Shown one piece after another: positions 12,081 to 24,501 of a DNA stretch of 64,000 bases. This stretch comes from Aphrophora alni (lineage: Eukaryota; Arthropoda; Insecta; Hemiptera; Aphrophoridae): contig OY740768.1 in assembly GCA_963513935.1 (NCBI GenBank), forward strand, positions 72,516,877-72,580,876, written 5' to 3'. The number at the start of each line of letters is the position of its first letter. The first letter of the stretch is position 1. The position numbers were made by a program, and so were the translations under genes. The notes beneath the pieces are model-generated. The model searched no databases, was not told the DNA's origin, and saw nothing but the letters and a program-made list of their open reading frames with translations.

Positions 12081-12795
12081 CTTTCAATTATTTTTGTTTT
12101 AATGGGTATACTATTTTCATCACGTTAAAACAAATAGAAAACTGTTTTTAATTATACTATTATTGAATGTTATTAAAATATGACTACTTCCTGTTTGGAG
12201 AGTAAATAATAGATATAGTTTATTTCATTTATTTAAAACAAATGTTGGTCAATAATTGCACAATCACTGACTTCAACATACATATTGAGCTTTAGTTACA
12301 AAAATTCATTTCTTGCATAGATTATGATTTTTTTGGTAATATTTTATTTTGTTCAATTCTTTAATTTATTCATACTACAAAAAACTAAGACACACAACTG
12401 TTTCACTGACATAACAAGACGAAAATGTCCTTTGCTGAGATTAGTGAATTAGTTACCCCCTCGTCTTTGGTGTCAACAAGAACAAAATGAGTTTTTATCA
12501 TCTAATGTAGTATTTACAGGTAATATTACCTTCCAAAAAATCATTTAAAACCGACATCATTTTTTTAATTATTTATAAATAAAATAACCGAATGTTACTG
12601 AAAATACTCTAATGTTACTATCCCAATTTAACTGAAATACAAATAAAATTCCGAATACAAGATGGGTTATTTCTGAACTTATTACAGATATTTAGGTTTT
12701 GAGATGCAAACTTATTGTTATCAAAGGAAAGGAAGCACAACGTTTCACAACAAACGTTCTTTAGCAACAAGCCGACATTTCAAGGAATAAATCTT
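12081..12795. other. AT-rich non-coding stretch
   Basis: No gene recognised. It may still belong to the diverged repeat that starts upstream. Confidence 0.45.
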
Positions 12796-12900
12796 CATCT
12801 TTTGATGTTACACACAATTTTCTGATACTGAATTATAACAGACCCGTGTCTGTTATAATTCAGTATCAGAAAATTGTGCTTCAACTAGACATCAAGAGGT
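12796..12900. repeat. Long inverted repeat: perfect 31-bp hairpin in a longer imperfect stem
   Basis: The arms 12813-12843 and 12848-12878 are perfect reverse complements around a 4-nt loop (CCGT). The pairing resumes outside, TTTTGATGT near 12800 against ACATCAAGA near 12890. A perfect stem this long in diverging DNA implies recent formation or gene conversion; it could be the core of a foldback or MITE-like element. No terminal duplication was identified. Confidence 0.85.
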
Positions 12901-13139
12901 AAGGAATAGAGCAACGCCTACCAGTCCAATGCCATAACAATACACATAACAATATACAGGTGTAAATGACAGGGGTTAAAATCCCTTTATACTAGATATT
13001 ACTGAAAATAATAATAATAATAATAAAACATTGTTTTGTTTGTTTAATTTCACTTAAGTAGCTCGAACAATCTTGTATATAATTTAAGACGATTAAAGCT
13101 ATATATATTACTCGCAATCACCAGAACTATACTTTCGTC

Positions 13140-13385
13140 AACAAAGTGTTCACAATTCGTTATGGGTATTTATTTTAGGAATTAAATGTAGGTAATCATT
13201 CATATCGCTCTGTGAGTATTTATTTCGGCCACTCGGATTCAGAACACAGCAACAACACGTTGTGGATATTTATTTCGTCACTGGTTGTTCGAAATCACTC
13301 AAAATGCATTTTGGGTATTTATTTTGGCAGCTACAGAAAAAAATCATTTATAACGCGTTGAGGGTATTTATTTCGGTAATTAGAT
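13140..13385 (+). repeat. Degenerate tandem array, unit about 50 bp
   Basis: Five copies of a GGGTATTTATTTCGG-like core start at about 13164, 13214, 13264, 13313 and 13362, that is at 49-50 bp steps. The core is conserved while the linkers differ, apart from recurring ATCA-C and GCGTTG-like strings before the core. Selection or gene conversion on the core could give this pattern. It lies about 320 bp upstream of the LINE fossil, so it may be that element's repeated 5' UTR, which is only an inference. Confidence 0.7.
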
Positions 13386-13706
13386 GGCGAGACAAGATAA
13401 ACCTTACCTGTATGGTTTCATGATTAAAAAAATTGGCAATTGCGGGAAATATACACAGTAGAAAACAAGAGTAATATAAGCAAAATCCTATAATTAATAA
13501 TTTAATTTATATGTAAGTCTAACTTGGGATGTGGATTGTACAGTTTTAGGTTTGTATAATCATGTTCATATTGCACAAGAGGGAAGGAGTAGAAGAAGAT
13601 GGAATAAGACATGCTGTCCTTGGAATTACCACAAATTGGCCATTAGATGGTGCACTAGAGCCTCTAATTTCAGAGTTTCAAACCATAGGCCTACCATGGA
13701 CATAAT
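13386..13706. other. Sequence between tandem array and LINE fossil
   Basis: The part from about 13530 is less AT-rich and may hold the decayed N-terminal endonuclease coding of the LINE, but I could not match residues to that domain. Confidence 0.3.
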
Positions 13707-15026
13707 TTTAACTGGACACATCAACATACGTATTTCTAAACACAACAGAAACATCTGAATTTCTTGAAATTTTAAAATCGTGTAATCTGGTAGTACATTT
13801 TCAACAACCAACCAGAATAACTTCTGATACCTTAACATATATTGATAATATATCTCCGAATTTTATACCAGAAAAATTTAACATGCACAAACAAGGTTTG
13901 TCTGACCATAAGGATATTTCAGGACAGTGTGTTATATGTAAACCTAAAACTAAATTGTTGCACAAACGAACTTTAAATGAGACAAATTTGAATCTCTTCT
14001 AGGTTGGGTTCAAATAGTTTTTACTATTGGAAATTTCCTTGGATGATATAAATAAAAACTACAAGTCTTTTTCTACATTTAATTGATATCTTGAAGAGCT
14101 ATATCCTCTAAAAAGGTCCAAACCTTTCAGGTATTTTAATGTTCCATGGACGATGAAAGGCAATAAAATCTCTTATCACAAGGAGTGTGTTTTGCATGGA
14201 ATTTTGACGACACAACTGCCCTGCTAAATTATCAATTTACTATAAGAAATGTTGTAAAATTTTAAAAAGAGTTGTTCGGCATGCGAAAACTATGTTAAAT
14301 GATAGTTATATCTTGAATACTTAGAACAAGAGAGAGGCAATGTGGAATATTGTCCGTGTTGAAATTGGAAAATCAAATGTCAAATCGACATAGTTATTTA
14401 ATTTTGCATAAAGATAACGAGATAAATGACAAACCCATTCATATTGCGGAATATTTTAATAAAGTGTTTAAGATGTCACGAAAAATATAAACCTGAAATT
14501 GTATGAGAGTGAGGGGATCTGTTTTGTTAAACAAATAGAAGATCGGAGGTCCCATCTCCTTGTTCCTTCACCCCTTGCTTGTTTTATAAAATTAAATTAA
14601 TTTTTAAAAAAACAAGAAGTCTGTTGGCAGGGATAATATACAATCAGCCAATGTCAGTTTTCGGCTAAGATATGGGGTGACATTCTGGGAGAACTCAGTT
14701 GAATCAATCAAAATATTCCTTTTACAAAAAAGAATTGTACGCTTAATGTTCCGTTTAAGTTATAATCAATCTTTTATACTTTTTTTCAATTAATATAATA
14801 TGTTAACTTTCCCTTTTATTTATATTTATGCACCACCACGAATACCCTAACCGTCAAAAACTTGTTTAGTATCCTGTTCACAGACTTAAAATTTTGAATG
14901 CGGAATTTATTATTCTGGTATAAAGTTGTTCAACATACTTTAAGAAAATGTAAAAACATAGGTTCTATTCAGAGTTTCAAGGGGTCACTCAAGTGCTACC
15001 ACTTCAAGGAATGGTTTCTCGAGTGA
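13707..15026 (+). pseudogene. Jockey/CR1-like LINE ORF2 fossil lacking its RT core
   Basis: Several frames join into the order of an APE-type non-LTR retrotransposon. First is the C-terminal part of the endonuclease (about 13707-14000): FLEILKSCNLVVHF, PTRITSDTLTYIDNI and GLSDHKDIS, the last carrying the catalytic SDH. Next comes the linker before the reverse transcriptase, with VPWTMKG near 14150, MWNIVRVEIGK near 14340 and IHIAEYFNKVF near 14430. Then KKSVGRDNI (about 14615), the usual start of the RT domain, is followed within a few codons and in the same frame by LRYGVTFW and LQKRIVRLMF, which belong to the C-terminal region. The RT palm, including the YxDD motif, is therefore missing. 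The end reads IQSFKGSLKCYHFKEWF and stops at 15024. At least four frameshifts and several in-frame stops make it inactive. Clade assignment is by motif memory only. Confidence 0.85.
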
Positions 15027-15117
15027 GGCGATTGCACTTTGCACTCGAGTTGCACATTATATTTTTCCTACAGTTACCATAAAACAAATAAATTGGTAAA
15101 GAAACGTAACATATTAT

Positions 15118-15273
15118 ACACCAGGAAGTAAACAATTCATACCTTTTTTCATATTTATGTTTTGATTTCTCTGGAAGAAGATTTAGAGACACATTCCTCG
15201 CCACATTTTTTAATTCTTCTGGAGTACAAGATTCTTCTGGTGAACTATTATTACTATTATCATTAACGTCCAT
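15118..15273 (-). CDS. Putative first exon of a tyrosine-recombinase-like (Crypton-type) protein
   Basis: It reads from ATG at 15273-15271 in good context (GCAAAATGG). After a Ser/Asn-rich acidic start come TPEELKNVARNVSLNLLP and then EKSKHKYEKRYELFTSWC, about 52 residues in all. The spacing Y...Y..F..WC is typical of the N-terminal SAM-like core-binding domain of tyrosine recombinases, including the Crypton-derived proteins common in insects. After the WC the frame runs on to 15004 but turns into AT-driven composition. A splice donor at TGGT|GTATAA (exon end 15120) or TG|GTGTAT (15122) probably ends the exon. The catalytic domain with its Arg-His-Arg-Tyr residues would lie in later exons, which I did not find. 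It could be a live gene, a domesticated element or a fragment. Confidence 0.42.
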
Positions 15274-15274
15274 T

Positions 15275-15480
15275 TTGCGACAGCAAAACCACCTTCAATG
15301 TTTACAAATGGCAAATCAAGGAAATGGTGGCTTCTGCCGTGACCGGAAGTGTTGTGACAAATACAACAGTACAACAGCTGACCAGCTGATTTACAGCCAG
15401 TGCTGCCAACGTATTTCGCGCGCATACGACCTTGTCTGCATGTTACGCGGTCACTATTTCGTGCCTTCACGTTGCAAATC
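15275..15480 (-). promoter_or_regulatory. GC-richer promoter-like region upstream of the 15273 start
   Basis: A sharp local rise in GC and CpG (for example CGCGCGCATACG near 15420) sits directly upstream of the minus-strand ATG. On the minus strand it contains CACTTCCGGT, an ETS/GABP-type site (about 15338-15347), and a GGCAGCACTGG motif near 15395, but no TATA box. This resembles a TATA-less housekeeping-type promoter or the 5' UTR of an element. Confidence 0.4.
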
Positions 15481-15502
15481 TGGAGTGAGACAAAGTAATT
15501 AG

Positions 15503-15530
15503 AGTGAGACAATGTTAACATTGTCTCACT
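15503..15530. repeat. Perfect 28-bp palindrome
   Basis: AGTGAGACAATGTT followed directly by its exact reverse complement, with no loop. The half-site AGTGAGACAA is also present just upstream at about 15484. It may be a junction of terminal inverted repeats or a transcription-factor site. Confidence 0.9.
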
Positions 15531-15747
15531 GATGAGCGAATTGGCCACTTTGCTTTCTCAAATCAGTGAGAGAACATGTACATTGTTAGGTAACTGTAGG
15601 AAAAAATATTTATTTCATACTTTACTTATCATAAATCGACCATCTATTTACTAGAATACGAATCTATGGAAAATTCTTAAGACAATATTTAATTAATTTT
15701 GTTTACACCTTGAGAATTACCGCACAAACATAATCTGTTTTCTATAT

Positions 15748-15749
<2 letters not shown>

Positions 15750-15802
<53 letters not shown>
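15750..15802. repeat. (AT)n microsatellite
   Basis: About 53 bp of alternating TA. Confidence 0.97.
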
Positions 15803-15804
<2 letters not shown>

Positions 15805-17589
15805 TTTCTGCAGTGTACTAAGTGTAAGAATTTTATTATACTTTGTGTCAAAATGATAAACCTATACAAATTATAATTCCTAATAAAATTATTATTATGG
15901 CAAATTCCATTGGATGTTTTTCAGGTATTATCAATTGAATGAGCGATCTATATTTGCGTGCAATCTTCTGCCAATTCTAGTATTTTCTTATTATATAAAT
16001 GAGTACTAAGTTAAGTCTTGAAGATAAAGGAACTCCGAAATGCATCAACAAATATAAATAATAAGAAAATATTATAATCGGGAGAAAATTATTATACTCA
16101 AATTAATTATGTAGATCCTTGCAGATACAATTATTAGGCCTATGATGATCTCGTATTTTTCCCAATGTTTAAAAAATGAAGTTTCAGCATTCGCACACAC
16201 AAGAAACATCAAAACTCTATTATATAATATAATAAATCCATCCAAAATACCTTACGTTTTCTTTTACACACAGTTTATTTAAAAAAAAAAAACTTAATCA
16301 ACGTATATTTAAATTATTTTAATAAACTTTAGTTTTGAAACATGTTAAATATAATTTTATAAGTTTCTACTTTATATTAAATGTTGCCTCTCTTTGGTAT
16401 CACGAAAATTGAACCTAAACGAACAATTTTTGAGGTTAGATAATAATTATTCCTTAAAAAACACATGCATTCGTTAAACATATTTCATAACACTTGAATA
16501 TATATTACAAAATTATCCCTTTGAATAACACTTCATATATTATTGTAGTATTTTTACTTTTCACAATATCACAAACCAATAAGTAAAAACGCTTCCTGCG
16601 TTTTAAACCTCTCGATTTGATTAACACTATACTTGTTACGTTACTTCTAATTTTATTTTATTTTTCACTTATTTTATTATTATTATTGTTGTTGTTTTAA
16701 AGTTGAAGACTTGGTTGCGCGGTCCTAAATGAATAAGTTCCCCATTGGTCTTCGGTTTCCCACTGTCCTTTTTTAGTTTAAGATATTTCATTCCTATTGG
16801 TTAAAATGGTAACAATAGTTATTTATTTTTGTTCGATTAAGGGCTTTACTTTGTTAATATTAATGACTTTATGCTATAGTTTACAGTTTGAATTTCCACT
16901 AACAATTCCACAATGTGCTTGTGACACATTTTTTGATATCTGATATTTTAAACCATTTGACAGTCACACAGGTACAATATTGCATTACTGTCTTTTGTAA
17001 ATCTAATATTGTTTCTAATGACTTAAACGATATTTTTTAATTAAAGTTAATATTTATATCATAACAGTAAGAGTAAAGACATCGTAGAACCACCATAAAC
17101 GAACGAAGAACATATAATTAATCATGGCTCGAAAACTTGAATCTCACTAACAACCCTATGACGGCCTTGGTACTAGTTGCTACTGTATTTTATTTATAAA
17201 TATTGACACATCATAAAATATTATGTTTTTTTATTATTATTAGATTTTGATAGATATGTGTCATATCTACATCATCAACATCACGATATATGTTGGGATT
17301 ATTGGAAAAAGTTAGGGCTTTGCTGGAAAATATATAATATGTATGGGTGTTATATCAAACCATTTTTAGGCAACATATCGTCAAAACTAAGTCTATAAAT
17401 TACTATCAAGCTACAAAATGTATTTACAAAATTAATAAAAGGTAAATAATTGCGTTTGGCATATACTGTATAGTTTCGTTGATCTTGTATTACAGTAGAG
17501 TTTTGTTGACTTATCGTTTTGCTGATCACTTTTGTATATAGACTTATAAATAAAACTTGAGGTTATATTTTGTGATGTTTTAAAATTAA
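15803..17589. other. AT-rich non-coding stretch
   Basis: No coding region, RNA gene or clear repeat seen. Any further exon of the minus-strand gene starting at 15273 would be expected on the other side of that exon. Confidence 0.5.
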
Positions 17590-17700
17590 AATGAACATTA
17601 ATACAATTTCTCACAAATACGTTTATTAAATTTAATGCGTTTCAACGACAATGTCGTCATCTTCAGTGGTACATGAGCTACAATAATGAAACTATAACTA
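17590..17700 (-). repeat. Penelope-type repeat fragment with degenerate hammerhead motif
   Basis: On the minus strand CTGAAGA (core), GACGAC-ATT-GTCGTT (helix II) and GAAACGC appear in hammerhead order between 17672 and 17636. The expected GTC cleavage triplet and the strand that would close helix I (partner of GTACCA) are replaced by ATT-AAAT. The flank CTCACAAATACGTTTA matches the copy at 47996. It is probably a truncated relative without activity. Confidence 0.55.
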
Positions 17701-19252
17701 AAATTTCGTGTGTAAAAGTCGTAAGACAAAAATAGAACTTACTGAAATAGGTCCAACTAGTTTATCAAATTTGTTCAAATGTTGTCTTTAAGGAGCGCCT
17801 TAAAAAGAAAAAAAAATGGTCGCTACTTCTTAATAAATGCCAGTTATACAAATTTCATGAAAGTGATATAAAAAGATCTATTTTTATTAAAACATGCATA
17901 TTTAGTGTCCCAAATTAGTATTCCGAATTGTAAATAAAAAACAAATATATGGTCCATGAACAAATGTTATAAAATTATTCATAACCAACATCATTATAGA
18001 TTCGATTTTAATCATTTATTATTTCTTCTGTACCAAATTAGATAGAAATAAATGAACTAAATGAAATAAATAAGTCAATAAAAAAGAAACTTAATATTTT
18101 TTTAAAGTAGTATAGAGATTTTTTTTTAGAGAAGCAATGATTTTTTTTATTGTTAGTTTTGTAGATCGGTGTCAGAAAGTTAGTGATTATTCCATTTTTT
18201 CATTGCTAACAGTCATGTCGCCTGCAACATTAGTGATGCTCTATAAAGCAGGATTATATCCAAACTGTCGGGTTTATGTTTTATGTTGTCTAGCCTGTGC
18301 GATTTATGATACAACCTCCAGGCTGTGACAAAACCTATTATATTAAAAATACTGCCATATTATATGTGAAACTTTTTCATAAAATTTTATGTCTACGCAA
18401 TTACAAAATCATAAAATGCTTACAAAAATTAGTAGATAGTTATTTGGACAGATTAAGTGATATATGGTTGTGTATAAAATAACGTACTTTTCAATTTAAA
18501 ATCTCTTTTATGTTCTTAGATGATTCTTTTGTTGATCAACGAACACATTTTATGAGTAAATAGTGTAAAGTTTTTCAGTCTCGAAACAGTTTAATATCAC
18601 ATTATTTAATGTCCGAAGACATTCGAATTTTCGTTAATCTTAGCAAACGTGACACTTTTATATTAAGAACCTAGATTGAGAAAGTATTGACATGGACGCA
18701 AGTGTTTCTTTTTGGCATACAGCGGTCATGTCCAAGTATGAAATATAATAGGGTGAATTAGATATGACGAGTAATCATTAAAAAATATAATTAAAAACAA
18801 TTATATTTGAACTATTTATTTAAACTTTCACTCAGGAAGTTTTTTCTTGACCGAAAAATTAAAAATAATACTTCATGGCTTACTATGTTTTTTACAGTTT
18901 AACTTAAATTAACTAACAACTTTTTGATTTGTTTAGGGTTACAATAATATCAAATACGTTATTATTTACATAACAGTTACACTATTGTACTCTCTGTGAT
19001 TTCCCCTGAAACTTGATACAACTTTCATGTAAATAATTATATGAGTGAATATGAATTAGAATAAAATAAAATACATAAGACGAATTGTTTATGCTTTCAA
19101 GAAACTGGACATCCCACTACTAAGTAATGTACGTTTTTAGATAAGGTAGTCAGTATTACAGGTATAAATTCATTGAATACAGCAAAATTTTTATTAGCAT
19201 AATGAAATCCCTATGAAGGAGAAAGTGAAGCATAACAATTAACCTTTTGTAC
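17701..19252. other. AT-rich non-coding stretch
   Basis: Two short overlapping ORFs at 18137-18482 show no recognisable motif, and their codons follow the local AT bias. I see no gene. Confidence 0.5.
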
Positions 19253-21131
<1,879 letters not shown>

Positions 21132-24100
21132 GTAATGTTCTATTTGTCCCAGTGAGTAGTGCTTTCTTGACGTAGACAGTAGTTGTAATATTATTTATTG
21201 TTACTTCTTGGCCTAAATATCGTAAGGAACTAGAATTTTACCTGAATATAAAATATACCTGAATTTTATTTTGATATGATTGTTTTACTCAAAGAGTTTT
21301 TTATTTACATTTTTTAATATGTTTACTGTGTCATTGAATATAATAGTTAATATCATTAATCAGATGTGTACAATTAGGTTTTAATAAGCAGTGAAATCGA
21401 TGAATGATTTTCAACAATACTACAAATTAATATATTTGATTGAATATGCTCACAATTCGAATTCCTTAAATATTATAAATATGAGATAACTCTCTTCTCT
21501 CACATACTAGGATTGTTTTAAATGTAATGAAATTATTTAAATTTTTGATTTATTAAGTGACAACATTATGCGACCAAGCAGCTGATAGTTTTAACATTCA
21601 TTTACATTAACATAGGTTTTTAACCGCTTAAATCTAAATAAAATTGACTTTGATGCAGTTTTTGTTTGTTGTTTTTCCTAATGTCACAAAAATGGGGTTC
21701 AATAATAATGAGTAGCGCAACGAAATCAAATTTTGTATCAAAGTTCAAGACACTAGACTGTGTAACAACAATATTTAAAAAAGCTTACGGAGATAAAGCC
21801 ATTTTCCGGGCTCATGGTTTGAGGTGTAAAAATAACTTTTGATGATTGTGAGCCGTCAAAAACGGCATTCTTGCTGTACCACAGTTTCTTTACTTCCCTG
21901 ATCTTAAGCAATACGATTATTTCTTGTTTTTAAGTCGCTACTATGGAAATGTTTATAAAATTAAAAACATTTTGGCGGATCATCTCTAGTTAAAGATCTC
22001 TAATACTATTCAATTCAATAGAAATCTCCGTAAGTGCGTAGGATCTATTTTGAAAACTAAATTGTTTTCCAGTTAAGTTGACAATAAATAATAATATACA
22101 ATTAGTCTCATTACATTGTAAATAAAAAAAGACATTTATTACATTTACATCTACATTACATTTATTACTTCATATGTAGAAAAAAGATCATATCACATCA
22201 CAATAATTTTTAATTATACATAACTATAAAAAAATAGTGTTGTAACAATACTTACACAGCGCAATAATTCAACTAAAATTTACTACATTATTACAGTATT
22301 ACTGAAGTGTCATGACTTTATATAAAACATCTTATCCATAAGCATGTCGATAATAGCCAGTAAATAATTAATTTAGTCCTTCAACTTACTGTTCACGAAA
22401 GAGGTAATTGCTTGGATCAAATTTGCATAATGCCGCCATAAAGGAAATTGAAAAAAAAAGACTTAATTTGCATTTCAAAGTCTATTTTATACACGTTAAC
22501 GTTTATATAATTTTAAATAATGATGAAATATTTAAAAAACACATTTTGCAAGTTTAATGAACATGTTCTTCAAGTAATTCTTTTGCAAACATTGCAATGT
22601 TAGGCTAGTATAAGAGTAATGCTGCTTTTAGTAAAATCTCATATTAGAGGATGATGTTCGCTTTTATGAAACGTGATGTAATCTAAATTAATTTTTTTTA
22701 CCGTGTATACATTAATTTAATTACTTGTAATGTAAATACCATAAAGAAAATTTACACAAACTAACAATATTTGTCAGCTTATTATAAACACAATATCTAA
22801 TTGAAGTCCATTTTAATAAAATTATTTAATAAATGAGAAGTGTAAAATGATATGGTACAATGAAATCATAATATTTATCCCTTAAAATTTATCTCTACTA
22901 AAACAATTTAACCGGTAGCATATTTATTTATTGAATAAATTACAGATAGTTAATGTTATATTACTTAAAATTTACATTTTTAATGTCCCTAAGTAGAGTA
23001 ATAAATTTCAATTTATATTATTAATGTCCTGCAATATTAATAATAATCATTTTATGGAATTTCAAGTTTTACAACCACTATTACTATGGTTAATTGTTTA
23101 AAATAATGAAATAATCAATAATTAATAATAAACAAATATCAATATACTAATTATACAGCGTGGCAAAAAATAATGGTATTAATAATTAGGATACTTAATC
23201 TGGAATTGATGTAACAATCTTTGAAGTGAGGGAGTGTTATAAGAGTACGATTTTAAATTGTGGACTTTAAGGGGTCATTTTAAAGAGATCGATGAGACAA
23301 GAAAAAGAATGGCGGCGTTAACGTGATTGCATTAAGATAGGTAAAAGAAAATGTCGTTCCTTCTCTTCAATTGAACTATTTGAGACGGGGGTGAATTAAA
23401 TGTATTCCTTTTCAAATTGCACCTTATCTAACCCCAACAAGTTATTTCTTTGTGAGTTAACGATTACTGATACCAATGATCACCACTCAAGATGTGATCA
23501 AAAATTTAAAACTATTATTATTTATTGCATAATGTTTGAAGAATTTTCTAACAAAAATAAACTGTTGCGTTCTTCCCTATGATAGAATTACCCATATAGA
23601 ATTAAGATTCTTGGCTTAAAAATATCTAAAATAATATTAATTAAAAATTTTATTCTCCTTTTAAAGAAAAAAGTAGTGATTTTCTCCAAACTTGGTGAAA
23701 GATTCTGTTTAATATTAACCGGTAACAAGTATGTTCACAAACAAATTCCGTTCACAAGTTACAAAATGTCGAACGTTTTAAATATTTAAAAAACCATAAC
23801 TCAATTAATTTTCAGAATTTTAACGTTTTGTTATAACTAACTATATTAAATAAAAAAGACAAACCATGCCACAAAAAGACGAGTAATATTAAATTATATT
23901 ATCAAGTGAAAAAACACAATTTTACAATATAAACATTTTATTGTAGGAAAACGACGATTTAATGTTAAGTCATCATCTTTTATTACGAGTCGCCTGCGCA
24001 ATCCTTCTCTATACTGGTTTGTGTAGATACAACAAATGTACATGGTGATTTGTCATTGAAACCAATTTATTGTGAAAAATTGTGTTTTCTATTATTTGAT

Positions 24101-24497
24101 GATTGAAATTTTCAAAAAGATTACCCATTTCAAGCTAATTATAAAATTATGTCATGTTTATATTTTGAGAAAATTAAATAAGCAATATATGAAGTAATGT
24201 ATCTAATGTATTTTTTTAATGTAATTTTTGTCACAGTTGTAACTAAAAAGGAAATTTTATTGACAATAAAACTTATTGAGATCTGTTGTTGTCTTGACTT
24301 TACTGATACAGTTTAAAGATTAAAACGGTTACCTTTTAAAATGGCAATACAAATGCAATTAGCGCTTAAGATACCTAGTTTTATAGTTTATTGAATAATA
24401 GCAATGTTTCTTTTTTTTTTTTAGTTTATAATTCGTTTTATGCGATACATGCACAAACAAATATTTCAATACATGAATCAAAGATAATTGTTTAACG
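21132..24497. other. AT-rich non-coding stretch
   Basis: No gene recognised over 3.4 kb. A slightly GC-richer block at about 23215-23420 (containing AATGGCGGCGTTAACGTG) could be an old repeat. Near 23955-23985, ACGACGATTTAATG followed by a TCATCATC string resembles the flank of Penelope-type motifs but lacks a ribozyme core. Confidence 0.5.
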
Positions 24498-24501
24498 ACT
24501 T
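24498..24501. other. Target-site duplication (ACTT), left
   Basis: ACTT here and at 26420-26423 bracket the minus-strand solo LTR. Confidence 0.75.

Noticed and set aside
13531..13838. Plus-strand 75-codon and minus-strand 70-codon ORFs at the LINE start
   Set aside because: The frame that matches the LINE endonuclease is a different one; these are shadows.
15528..15541. CTGATGAGCGAA, which looks like a hammerhead core
   Set aside because: The core and GAA are adjacent with no helix II, and there are no helix I or III partners; chance match at the edge of the palindrome.
15210..15548. ORFs on both strands (15210-15548 minus, 15275-15502 plus) over the promoter-like region
   Set aside because: They overlap the better-supported start at 15273 in other frames and the open length follows from local GC content; no domain recognised.
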